In this document: positions 1-5,402 of the stretch, one piece after another
How positions within the stretch are numbered: the stretch's first letter is position 1
How the letters are laid out: every line of letters starts with the position of its first letter
Assembly: GCA_947169755.1 (NCBI GenBank)
Contig: CAMVQX010000104.1
Location: 1-5,402 of the forward strand
Direction: 5' to 3'
From: an uncultured bacterium
GTDB lineage: Bacteria > Cyanobacteriota > Vampirovibrionia > Gastranaerophilales > Gastranaerophilaceae
Length of the DNA: 5,402 nucleotides
The notes under the pieces: model-generated
The model's input: only the letters and a program-made list of their open reading frames with translations
What the model was told of the DNA's origin: nothing
Database searches by the model: none
Made by a program: the position numbers and the translations under genes

Positions 1-881
1 GAATTAAACTGTTTCAAATCTTCCATTTTTTCGCCGACACCGACAAGTTTTACAGGAAGCTTCATTTCCCTCGCAACTGCTAAAACTATCGCCCCTTTTG
101 CTGAACCGTCAAGTTTTGTAAGAGCAACCGAGGTCAAATTTACAGCTTCTGAGAATACTTTTGCCTGCTGCAAACCGTTTTGTCCAGTATTTGCATCTAA
201 TACAAGCATGCATTCACGCAAAGCTTCAGGCGCTTTTTTGTCAATTACGGACTTTATCTTTTTTAGTTCTTCCATCAGATTGAATTTATTTTGCAAACGT
301 CCTGCGGTATCAACTAAAATAACATCATATTGATTTGATACAGCTTTATCAATTGCTTCATAAACAACAGAGGCAGGATCAGCCTTGTCATGACGTACAA
401 TATCAGCACCTGCACGTTTTGACCAAATATCAAGCTGCTCTTCCGCTGCGGCGCGAAATGTATCTGCTGCGGCAATCAAAACTTTTTTGCCCTCTTGTTT
501 AAATTTATATGCAAGTTTTCCGATAAGCGTGGTTTTTCCGACGCCGTTTACACCGGTAATAAAATATATATTCAACCCGTCTTGAAAATTTAATTCATTG
601 CTTCCGGCTTCTTTCAAGGTGTTTAAAAACTCGGTTTTTAAATAGTTTTTTACATCAGAAGGTCTAATTTTGTTCTGATTTCTGAGCTTGTCAACAAGTT
701 CAGATGCATATCCGACTCCTAAATCTGCGCTAATAAGTGTATCTTCCATATCATCAAGCACAAATTCCGAAAACTCTTCCTCTTGGGCAACTGTGCTAAC
801 AACATTCCCGACAAGATTTTGCGCAGTGTTTGATACAACCTCTTTTAAGTTGTTAAATTTATCCTTAAAAAATCCGAACAT
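1..881 (-). CDS. ftsY: Signal recognition particle receptor FtsY (SRP docking GTPase), C-terminus cut by window edge
   Basis: FtsY is the membrane-associated SRP receptor GTPase that pairs with Ffh to deliver ribosome-nascent chains to the Sec translocon. The reading frame stays open from the ATG at 881 to the window edge, giving 293 codons. The SRP-GTPase G motifs appear in order: P-loop GVNGVGKTT (residues 110-118), DTFRAAAEEQ (140-149), RHDKADPAS (163-171), DTAGR (191-195), TKLDGSAKG (255-263) and GVGEKMEDL (near 282-290). FtsY proteins usually end about 10-15 residues after this last motif, so only the extreme C-terminus is missing. The N-terminus is short: it begins MFGFFKDKF and enters the N domain without the long acidic A domain of E. 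coli FtsY. No longer start is possible, because the upstream in-frame ATG-like site soon meets a stop. A GGTAGGGG tract lies just before the ATG. The gene sits 40 bases after nusB on the same strand. Identification is secure. Confidence 0.97.
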   Translation of the reverse strand, partial: MFGFFKDKFNNLKEVVSNTAQNLVGNVVSTVAQEEEFSEFVLDDMEDTLISADLGVGYASELVDKLRNQNKIRPSDVKNYLKTEFLNTLKEAGSNELNFQDGLNIYFITGVNGVGKTTLIGKLAYKFKQEGKKVLIAAADTFRAAAEEQLDIWSKRAGADIVRHDKADPASVVYEAIDKAVSNQYDVILVDTAGRLQNKFNLMEELKKIKSVIDKKAPEALRECMLVLDANTGQNGLQQAKVFSEAVNLTSVALTKLDGSAKGAIVLAVAREMKLPVKLVGVGEKMEDLKQFN

Positions 882-893
882 AGCCCCTACCTG

Positions 894-916
894 CCCTCAC
901 CCATAAGGTTCGAGGG
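894..916 (-). other. Small hairpin between nusB and ftsY
   Basis: CCCTC (894-898) pairs with GAGGG (912-916), and ACC (899-901) pairs with GGT (907-909) around a five-base loop, leaving a two-base bulge. The hairpin occupies most of the 40-base nusB-ftsY gap and ends 12 bases before the ftsY ATG. No T-run follows on either strand, so it is not a standard intrinsic terminator. It could affect ftsY translation or mRNA processing, or be chance. Confidence 0.3.
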
Positions 917-922
917 AAAAGA

Positions 923-1582
923 TTAATTTAAACCGTAATCTACGATGACTTTTGCCAAAATTCCGTTAATAAATGATGCACTGTCGTCTGTAGAATATTT
1001 TTTCGCAAGCTCTAAAGCTTCATCAACAACAACCTTCATAGGTGCATCTTTTATGTACAAAAGCTCAACAATTGCGATACGTAAAATATCTTTGTCCATT
1101 TTGACAAGTCTGCCCAAATCCCAATTTTTGGCATACTTTTGAATAATTTCATCAATTTCTTTATTATTTTTTTGGAAAAATTCAGCAATTTGAATTGCAT
1201 AATTTTTTACGTCATTTTGAGAATCAAGTGTGGTAAATTCTGCGATTTCTAATGCCATCATAGATTTTTCGGCAATATCAATCATTTCATTAATTCTGCC
1301 AACCATATCGGATGTCATCGGAATTGGAACAGGAATATTTGCAGCTCCAATCGGACGATTTAAATTTGTTTCGGATTCGGCTTCATATGTTTCAATCTGG
1401 TCTCTCATTGAAATAAGTGAACCCAATGCAATTTTTAATTCGTCATTTGCGCTGCTCGTTAGTATTCTGACCGATTTTAATATGATATCTTGTAAATCTT
1501 CTCTTGAATAATTTGTTATTTTTTTGTCAAACTGTGAAAACAGTATAAATGCCAATTCTCTGGCTGCTCTGCGTGCTTGCAT
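923..1582 (-). CDS. nusB: Transcription antitermination protein NusB, long cyanobacterial-type form
   Basis: NusB binds boxA RNA together with S10 (NusE) in the antitermination complex acting on rRNA operons. The 219-aa product starts MQARRAARELAF, the usual NusB first helix. It ends with the classic C-terminal core (about residues 150-219): KMDKDILRIAIVELLY, then VVVDEALELAKKYS, then SASFINGILAKV. Typical NusB is about 130-160 aa. Here an extra helical segment (about residues 40-125) separates the halves, as I recall for cyanobacterial NusB. A GTG at 1588 would add two residues, but it lies inside the Shine-Dalgarno GAGGTG (1591-1586). The ATG at 1582 is correctly spaced from this site and gives the family's usual N-terminus, so I chose it. 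The gene follows the 63-aa ORF by 57 bases and precedes ftsY by 40. The function is secure; RNA contacts of the insert are unknown. Confidence 0.95.
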   Translation of the reverse strand: MQARRAARELAFILFSQFDKKITNYSREDLQDIILKSVRILTSSANDELKIALGSLISMRDQIETYEAESETNLNRPIGAANIPVPIPMTSDMVGRINEMIDIAEKSMMALEIAEFTTLDSQNDVKNYAIQIAEFFQKNNKEIDEIIQKYAKNWDLGRLVKMDKDILRIAIVELLYIKDAPMKVVVDEALELAKKYSTDDSASFINGILAKVIVDYGLN

Positions 1583-1639
1583 ATTCACCTCACTGTGATA
1601 ATGCTAGCATAAAATTTTTTTTACTACAAGATACTTGGA

Positions 1640-1831
1640 TTATCGATTTTTTGAAATTTTAGATTTAGCGAAGTCAATTTCTCTAATCAGTACAGAGCAT
1701 AAATTTTGATAATCTATAGGGTTAAAATCTCTGTCTTCAAAACTAGTTTGGCTTAAGACTTTTGTAATTGTTTCCATTTTATCCAAAGAGCATATGACTT
1801 GTGAAATTTCCTCCGTTAGCATATCCGTCAT
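1640..1831 (-). CDS. Small hypothetical protein, 63 aa, helical
   Basis: I do not recognise this protein. The 63-residue product begins MTDMLTEEIS and ends KISKNR. It is polar and probably mostly helical, with two cysteines (C14, C45) that do not form a metal-binding pattern, and it has no signal peptide or membrane segment. It is likely a real gene: a strong Shine-Dalgarno GGAGG (1843-1839) sits seven bases before the ATG. The ORF also fills the space between the TPR gene (19 bases upstream) and nusB (57 bases downstream) on the same strand. Position suggests co-transcription with the TPR gene, and it may be a partner of that protein, but nothing in the sequence states a function. Confidence 0.7.
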   Translation of the reverse strand: MTDMLTEEISQVICSLDKMETITKVLSQTSFEDRDFNPIDYQNLCSVLIREIDFAKSKISKNR

Positions 1832-1850
1832 AAACTAACCTCCGGTTTAA

Positions 1851-2570
1851 TTATATACTTTTAATATAATTATGACATTTAGCCATATGTCTAGTTTTTA
1901 TTTTTTCCAATCGGCTTTTTATAAAGTTCGTTTGTTCCGAGATAGGCTGAAGTGTGAGAAATTTTCTATAATATCTTGTGGCTTTTGCGGTCTCTCCGAG
2001 CTTTTCAAAGCATACACCAAGTCCTGCGTATGCTGTTGCATAGGTATCATCTATTTTTAATAATTTGTGTAAAATTTTTGAGGCTGCTTCATAATTTCCT
2101 TTTTTCATCAGCAAGGAAGATTTATGCTCATAAGCTTTTGTAAATTCGGGAGAATTTTCTATAAGTTTTTGATATACCATTAGTGCAATTTCGTCTTCTT
2201 CGCACAATTCGTGTGATATTCCAAGCTGCAAAATTGCTTCCGTATTTTCAGGGTTTATTTGTATTGCTTTAATAAAGTTTTTTATCGCTCCGCATGGGAT
2301 TCCTTGGAGTTGATGACAAATTCCAAGCTCATAAAATGCATCAAAATAATCTTTTTTTAAGTTGCCTGCCAGTTCAAGGTATTTTATAGCTTTGTCATAT
2401 TCTTTCAGATTTTTATAGCACATGCCAAGTTCAAAATAGCTGTTGGCGTTGTTTCTGTCTATCAAAATTGCATTCAAATACATTGCAACTGCTTCTCTGT
2501 AAAGACTATCAAGTCTGAGAGCATTCGCTTTTTCATAAAAATTATTTTGTAAATTAATATTTGAACTCAA
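1851..2570 (-). CDS. Tetratricopeptide repeat (TPR) protein, six repeats
   Basis: The 239-aa protein is almost entirely TPR, a helix-turn-helix scaffold for protein-protein contacts. Six contiguous repeats in 34-residue register span about residues 10-212. The clearest are 43-76 (NSYFELGMCYKNLKEYDKAI), 77-110 (DAFYELGICHQLQGIPCGAI), 111-144, 145-178 and 179-212 (TAYAGLGVCFEKLGETAKAT), with the usual W/Y-LG-Y-A-A-P positions. A basic tail (about 213-239) follows. No signal peptide or membrane helix is visible, so it is probably cytoplasmic. Translation starts at TTG (2570), supported by a strong Shine-Dalgarno site; no ATG occurs in frame near the N-terminus. It is the first gene of the leftward cluster. 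The partner is unknown, and TPR alone does not predict a pathway. Confidence 0.92.
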   Translation of the reverse strand: MSSNINLQNNFYEKANALRLDSLYREAVAMYLNAILIDRNNANSYFELGMCYKNLKEYDKAIKYLELAGNLKKDYFDAFYELGICHQLQGIPCGAIKNFIKAIQINPENTEAILQLGISHELCEEDEIALMVYQKLIENSPEFTKAYEHKSSLLMKKGNYEAASKILHKLLKIDDTYATAYAGLGVCFEKLGETAKATRYYRKFLTLQPISEQTNFIKSRLEKIKTRHMAKCHNYIKSI

Positions 2571-2574
2571 TTTT

Positions 2575-2581
2575 CTCCTCC
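2575..2581 (-). promoter_or_regulatory. Ribosome-binding site fixing the TTG start of the TPR gene
   Basis: On the minus strand GGAGGAG lies four bases before the TTG at 2570. This near-ideal Shine-Dalgarno sequence is the main evidence that translation begins at TTG, as no in-frame ATG or GTG is nearby. Confidence 0.8.
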
Positions 2582-2614
2582 AAATTAATAATATAGTTTT
2601 TTTATAATTCGAAT

Positions 2615-2643
2615 AACATACATTTGATGTAGAAGATAATCAA
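2615..2643 (-). promoter_or_regulatory. Candidate sigma-70-type promoter for the TPR-nusB-ftsY cluster
   Basis: On the minus strand TTGATT (2643-2638) and TATGTT (2620-2615) are separated by exactly 17 bases. Each matches its consensus hexamer at four of six positions. The predicted start near 2608 leaves a leader of about 38 bases carrying the strong Shine-Dalgarno site of the TPR gene. The match is by eye in an AT-rich intergenic region, where such matches are common. Confidence 0.4.
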
Positions 2644-2646
2644 CCG

Positions 2647-2676
2647 TTGGATTTATAAAAAAGATTGTGTTATATA
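2647..2676 (+). promoter_or_regulatory. Candidate promoter for the exported-paralogue operon, possibly leaderless
   Basis: TTGGAT (2647-2652) and TATATA (2671-2676) are spaced by 18 bases, within the divergent intergenic region. Transcription would begin around 2683, at the A of the ATG of the next gene. That gene has no Shine-Dalgarno sequence upstream, which fits a leaderless message. An alternative -10 (TATAAA, 2654-2659) would leave a leader of about 17 bases but lacks a good -35. Confidence 0.4.
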
Positions 2677-2682
2677 TGTATT

Positions 2683-3687
2683 ATGAAAAAGATTCTGGTT
2701 TTGTGTATAATTCTCTCAGGCTTGCCGGTATTGGCATTTCCATCATCATATTATGATGACGACGGTGGTTTTAGTGTTCATAGGGAAGATTATGAGCCAT
2801 ATTCTCCCTATATACCATACAATACTCAGTACGCTCCTGCTCCAAATAATTCGACAATTCAAAATAGAATCATTCCTGATGATGCCCATTATGTTCCTGT
2901 GTCAAAAAATGTAACAACGAATGATAATGGAGAAGTATCACTTTCCGGAGTTAAAAAACATACTTATGAACTTCCGAAGCAAAATATAAACACAAAACAA
3001 TCTCTTTTGGTAAATGATGATGCTATATTGCAGGAGCTTTTGAATTTACAAAAAGAAAAAGATGTTGAAGATATTGAAAACCTTTGGAAAGGGACTGTAG
3101 AAAATAATCAAGTTATCGGCTTTGCGCTTAAAAAACTTTCTACTCCGGAAAGTCAAAGAAGAATCCACTCATCCTTGATGGCAAAAACTCTTTCGGCAGT
3201 TATTGCCGGTGCATCTTTAGCTCCGTCGTTGATTGGTGCTGATTATGCAATACAATCCGGAGCATTTGCAACAGGCAGATTGGCACAAAATCTTCTTAAT
3301 CGTAAAACCATGCCGACGGAAATTCCTCTTACCGATACTGAATTGATTGAACTTGCCGGTTTGGTCGAAAATCTGCAAGATAAAATTATTACTGCCTATT
3401 ATAATTACAAGAGTGAGTTGACTCAATTAAAAGAAGCTCGTCAAAAACTCCTTTTGTATAACAAAAATTATGCAAAGGCTCTTGACGATGAGGATTTGAT
3501 GGAAATCTCAATATCATCATCTTTATATGACAATATGAGAGTTGAAGAATTTAATCATATGGAACTTTCTAAAAAATACCATTTAGAGCTTCAAAGACTT
3601 GCAGGCAAAAAAGTTGTTGACAAATTGAATCTCTATCAGTTTAATACAGAGGCTACTTTGGTCGGAGAAAAGGCGGTGAGAAAATGA
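2683..3687 (+). CDS. Exported protein of unknown function, paralogue of the next gene (weakly TolC-like helical C-terminus)
   Basis: I do not recognise a named family. The 334-aa product has a signal peptide: MKK, hydrophobic residues 4-17, and likely cleavage after A18 (LPVLA/FPSS). Residues 19-70 are rich in Tyr, Pro, Asp and Asn and probably disordered. LWKG (134-137) and FALKKL (147-152) precede a small-residue-rich hydrophobic stretch (about 168-198). A long helical region follows, with TDTELIEL at 217-224, LVENLQDKI near 228 and LELQRLAG at 301-308. The latter parts loosely resemble the heptad-rich barrel helices of TolC-type efflux proteins, but only one half-repeat is present, so this is a weak inference. 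An in-frame TTG at 2665 would add six residues before the signal peptide. I prefer the ATG at 2683, which gives a normal signal peptide, although neither start has a clear ribosome-binding site. The stop overlaps the next start (ATGA). Confidence 0.88.
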   Translation: MKKILVLCIILSGLPVLAFPSSYYDDDGGFSVHREDYEPYSPYIPYNTQYAPAPNNSTIQNRIIPDDAHYVPVSKNVTTNDNGEVSLSGVKKHTYELPKQNINTKQSLLVNDDAILQELLNLQKEKDVEDIENLWKGTVENNQVIGFALKKLSTPESQRRIHSSLMAKTLSAVIAGASLAPSLIGADYAIQSGAFATGRLAQNLLNRKTMPTEIPLTDTELIELAGLVENLQDKIITAYYNYKSELTQLKEARQKLLLYNKNYAKALDDEDLMEISISSSLYDNMRVEEFNHMELSKKYHLELQRLAGKKVVDKLNLYQFNTEATLVGEKAVRK

Positions 3688-4568
3688 AAAAATTTATAAT
3701 TCTTACTGTTATGTTAATTTTTATACTGCCGTCATATTCTGCAACATTGGATGATTTGAATGCCCCGAAACCGTTTGCATACAGAACGGGACTTTCTGAA
3801 ATTCCGGAAAAAGAGTATACTGAAGCAAAGGCACAAGATCCTGTTTATCAGGAATATGTAAAAAAAGATGTTACTCAATTCGACGTAAACGACTTAACTT
3901 ATGCAGATTTGAGTATAAAGCAAATATCAAGGGAAGTTGCTGCCGATTTGGAGCTTGATCAAGAGGATTTGGTTGGCGATTTGTCTGTATTATGGCAAGG
4001 TGCTGCAACTCAAAGTGATACGATAAATTTTGCACTGTACAAGCTTGCAAATCCTGATGAGGACAAGCCTGATGAAAAATCTGTTAAAAAAGTTTTGACA
4101 ACAATTGCAAGTATGTCAACACTTGTAGGTGCGGGTATAGGAAATCCGGCTCTTGCGGCAGGTTCTTTAATCGGCGGAAATGTCTTGGGAATTATGTCTC
4201 AGGATACAAAGGCCTTGAACTATAAATACACAAAAGTAACCGATGCTGACATGATTATTTTGGTAAGAAAAATTGAAGACCTTCAGCAGCGTACGGTTGA
4301 TTTGTACTACGACTATATGACTGCAAGGAAAAAATATAAACTTGTAGATAAAATTGTTGCAGAACGCAAGAAGAATTATGAAATAGCACAAAACATGACA
4401 CGTGAACTTGTTTTAATTACTGATGCTTATTATAGAACAGCATTGGATAATCAAATGCGTGCAAGATCCGATTTCTTAGCAAAACGTGCCTCTTTGGAAC
4501 AGTTTGTGGGGAATGAAGTTTTCAAACAATTTGAAGAAGATTTAAAAAATCGTGAGGCAAAAGATTGA
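3684..4568 (+). CDS. Exported protein of unknown function, second paralogue (weakly TolC-like)
   Basis: This 294-aa protein is a diverged tandem copy of the preceding one. It has a signal peptide, MKKFIILTVMLIFILPSYSA, with likely cleavage after A20. It shares with the neighbour LWQG (103-106) and FALYKL (116-121; nine of nineteen residues identical across this block) and TDADMIIL to LYYDY (186-211; ten of twenty-six identical). The order of regions is the same. The hydrophobic stretch (about 138-171) has several GxxxG spacings (G149/G153, G160/G164, G165/G169). The last 100 residues are heptad-like and end with LEQFVGNEVF (271-280), reminiscent of the final helix of TolC-family repeats; a periplasmic or outer-membrane place is inferred only. 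The N-terminal Tyr/Pro-rich region of the neighbour is much shorter here. The ATGA overlap implies translational coupling; GGTGAG (3675-3680) lies only three bases before the ATG. Confidence 0.9.
   Translation: MKKFIILTVMLIFILPSYSATLDDLNAPKPFAYRTGLSEIPEKEYTEAKAQDPVYQEYVKKDVTQFDVNDLTYADLSIKQISREVAADLELDQEDLVGDLSVLWQGAATQSDTINFALYKLANPDEDKPDEKSVKKVLTTIASMSTLVGAGIGNPALAAGSLIGGNVLGIMSQDTKALNYKYTKVTDADMIILVRKIEDLQQRTVDLYYDYMTARKKYKLVDKIVAERKKNYEIAQNMTRELVLITDAYYRTALDNQMRARSDFLAKRASLEQFVGNEVFKQFEEDLKNREAKD
4552..4557 (+). promoter_or_regulatory. Ribosome-binding site supporting the TTG start of the LipM-like gene
   Basis: GTGAGG lies seven bases before TTG at 4565, inside the end of the upstream gene. 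Its spacing supports initiation at this TTG rather than at the in-frame ATG at residue 15, which would remove the first strand of the conserved fold. Confidence 0.6.
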
Positions 4569-5215
4569 AATTTATTCCGTATGAAATAAATTCAGGTTCA
4601 AAAAATATGCAAATTGATTCCGATTTGCTTGATGAAGCTATTGAAAAACAATTAACTGAACCTATTTTTAGGCTTTACGGGTGGTCGCCTGCTTGCGTAT
4701 CTTTGGGTAGAAATCAAAGGGATGATTTTGTCGATACAAAACTTTTAAAGGAAAACAATATTGATATTGTAAGGCGTTTGACAGGCGGAAGGGCACTTTT
4801 GCATGATGACGAAATCACGTACAGTTATGTTTGTCCCGTATCAGCTTTAAAAAATGGTGAAAATGTTACAGAGTCTTATAAAGAAATTTCAAAAATATTA
4901 ATTGATGTATTCAAGAAAATCGGTATAGAACTTGATTTTGGAGGGATAAAGAAATATAAAGGTCATGTCGATTATTGTATGTTAATTTCGACGGGTGCGG
5001 ATTTGTGCTGGCATGGCAGGAAGCTTATAGGTTCTGCACAATTTAGAAAAAACGGTTACATTTTACAGCATGGATCAATTTTATATGATTACAATCGTGA
5101 TTTTTTAGAGAAAATATTTAAAGAAGATGTTGATACTTCTTCAATTGTATCAATCAAAGAAATTAACCCCGAATTGACTAAAGATGAAATTATTGAGAAA
5201 TTATCAAAATTATAA
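4565..5215 (+). CDS. LipM/LplA-type lipoyl-octanoyl transferase family protein (BPL/LPL fold)
   Basis: The 216-aa protein belongs to the biotin/lipoate protein ligase-LipB fold, cytoplasmic enzymes that attach octanoyl or lipoyl groups to lipoyl domains (GcvH or E2 subunits). Visible motifs are FRLYGWSPACVSLGRNQ (35-51), the strongly conserved VRRLTGGRALLHDDEITYS (69-87), the GRKLIGSAQFRKNG block with the conserved lysine K153, and LQHGSILYD (167-175). C138 (DYCML) lies 13 positions before GRK, where LipM octanoyltransferases place the catalytic cysteine, as I recall. This favours a LipM-type acyl transferase over an ATP-dependent LplA ligase, but not decisively. It is shorter than LipM (about 278 aa) and lacks an LplA accessory domain. 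The TTG start overlaps the previous stop (TTGA), and GTGAGG supports it. The substrate cannot be read from this window. Confidence 0.85.
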   Translation: MKFIPYEINSGSKNMQIDSDLLDEAIEKQLTEPIFRLYGWSPACVSLGRNQRDDFVDTKLLKENNIDIVRRLTGGRALLHDDEITYSYVCPVSALKNGENVTESYKEISKILIDVFKKIGIELDFGGIKKYKGHVDYCMLISTGADLCWHGRKLIGSAQFRKNGYILQHGSILYDYNRDFLEKIFKEDVDTSSIVSIKEINPELTKDEIIEKLSKL

Positions 5216-5216
5216 T

Positions 5217-5233
5217 TTTGTTGCGTCAACAAA
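5217..5233 (+). terminator. Weak hairpin just after the LipM-like gene, possible terminator
   Basis: TTTGTTG (5217-5223) and CAACAAA (5227-5233) form a seven-base-pair stem with a three-base loop, starting two bases after the stop codon. The stem is AT-rich and no T-run follows on the plus strand, so it is a poor intrinsic terminator. It may act as an mRNA 3' stabilising hairpin or help termination together with the larger element downstream. Confidence 0.3.
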
Positions 5234-5259
5234 TTTGAAAAAATCAATCAAAAAAATGT

Positions 5260-5387
5260 CCGACCTTTGACGGAGTGAACAATCAAATATTTGCGACACA
5301 ATAGCAGGGCGGAATTTGTTTGAGCGAAGCGAGTCATTCCGCCACTAGTGGAGCATTAGATTTGATGTGAACGCAGGAGCAGGTCGG
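5260..5387. repeat. Nested inverted-repeat element with central hairpin (MITE/REP-like, or structured RNA)
   Basis: Three pairs of complementary arms are nested: CCGACCT (5260-5266) with AGGTCGG (5381-5387); ATCAAAT (5282-5288) with ATTTGAT (5360-5366); and GGCGGAAT (5308-5315) with ATTCCGCC (5336-5343). The apex holds AGCGAAGCGA, and a ten-base palindrome CCACTAGTGG (5342-5351) overlaps the inner stem. The outer arms extend imperfectly: an A-rich flank on the left (from about 5249) opposes a T-rich flank on the right (to about 5398). GC content by hand count is 63 of 128, much higher than the neighbouring gene ends. Such structure suggests a small non-autonomous mobile repeat, a REP-like element or a folded RNA. 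No coding frame of note runs through it. The right boundary may lie beyond the window. A second copy was not seen here, so 'repeat' refers to its internal symmetry. Confidence 0.55.
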
Positions 5388-5402
5388 GAGTTTCTTTGGT
5401 TT

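Noticed and set aside
688..906. Plus-strand open frame of 72 codons over the start of ftsY
   Set aside because: It is antisense to the clear FtsY N-domain coding sequence. The Ser/Thr-rich translation is typical of an antisense shadow, and it has no ribosome-binding site.
945..1511. Two plus-strand open frames (945-1142 and 1230-1511) antisense to nusB
   Set aside because: Both lie wholly inside nusB on the opposite strand and have no recognisable protein features.
1601..1629. Possible internal promoter before nusB on the minus strand (TTGTAG, 17 bases, TAGCAT with TG extension)
   Set aside because: The -35 matches only three of six bases and the -10 four of six in AT-rich DNA; too weak to annotate, though an internal promoter is not excluded.
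1872..2060. Plus-strand open frame with a Cys/Phe-rich product
   Set aside because: It is antisense to the last TPR repeats; the odd composition reflects the complementary strand.
3217..3426. Minus-strand open frame inside the first exported-protein gene
   Set aside because: It overlaps a well-supported gene with matching paralogue and has no ribosome-binding site or known motif.
4167..4391. Minus-strand open frame inside the second exported-protein gene
   Set aside because: Antisense shadow of a conserved block shared by the two paralogues.
5336..5402. Open minus-strand frame entering from the right edge and ending in TGA near 5334-5336
   Set aside because: It runs through the inverted-repeat element, is only about 22 codons in the window, and has no recognisable protein motif; more likely a chance frame in the repeat.
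5216..5402. CRISPR array or tRNA at the right end
   Set aside because: There are no regularly spaced direct repeats, and the nested arms do not form a tRNA cloverleaf of the right size or carry the T-loop consensus.

Overview
The window looks like chromosomal DNA from a low-GC relative of the cyanobacteria, most plausibly a gut-type Melainabacteria/Vampirovibrionia (Gastranaerophilales-like). Three things suggest this: AT-rich codon use; a long NusB (219 aa) that begins like cyanobacterial NusB and carries a large middle insertion; and nusB directly followed by ftsY, an order I recall from cyanobacteria such as Prochlorococcus. The taxonomic call is inference, since no rRNA or marker phylogeny is available here.

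Left half (1-2570, minus strand): four genes read leftwards in the order TPR protein, 63-aa unknown protein, nusB, ftsY. ftsY runs off the left edge just short of its C-terminus. Gaps are short (19, 57 and 40 bases) and I see no convincing terminator between the genes, so they may form one operon. The first three genes have clear Shine-Dalgarno sequences, and the TPR gene uses a TTG start. NusB (rRNA antitermination) and FtsY (SRP receptor) are housekeeping functions; the two upstream genes are of unknown role.

Middle (2571-2682): a 112-base divergent promoter region. Candidate promoters face each way. The rightward one would start transcription almost exactly at the ATG of the first plus-strand gene, which has no visible ribosome-binding site.

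Right half (2683-5215, plus strand): three genes with overlapping ends. The first two encode exported proteins with signal peptides that are diverged paralogues of each other. They share an LWxG...FALxKL block, a Gly/Ala-rich hydrophobic stretch and a long C-terminal helical region faintly like half of a TolC-type outer-membrane channel; their function is unknown. The third is a LipM/LplA-type cofactor transferase with a cysteine where LipM octanoyltransferases have their nucleophile. The overlaps suggest one translationally coupled unit.

Right end (5216-5402): no gene seen. A small hairpin follows the last gene. A GC-richer element of about 130 bases follows, made of nested inverted repeats around a central hairpin, which resembles a MITE/REP-like repeat or a structured RNA.
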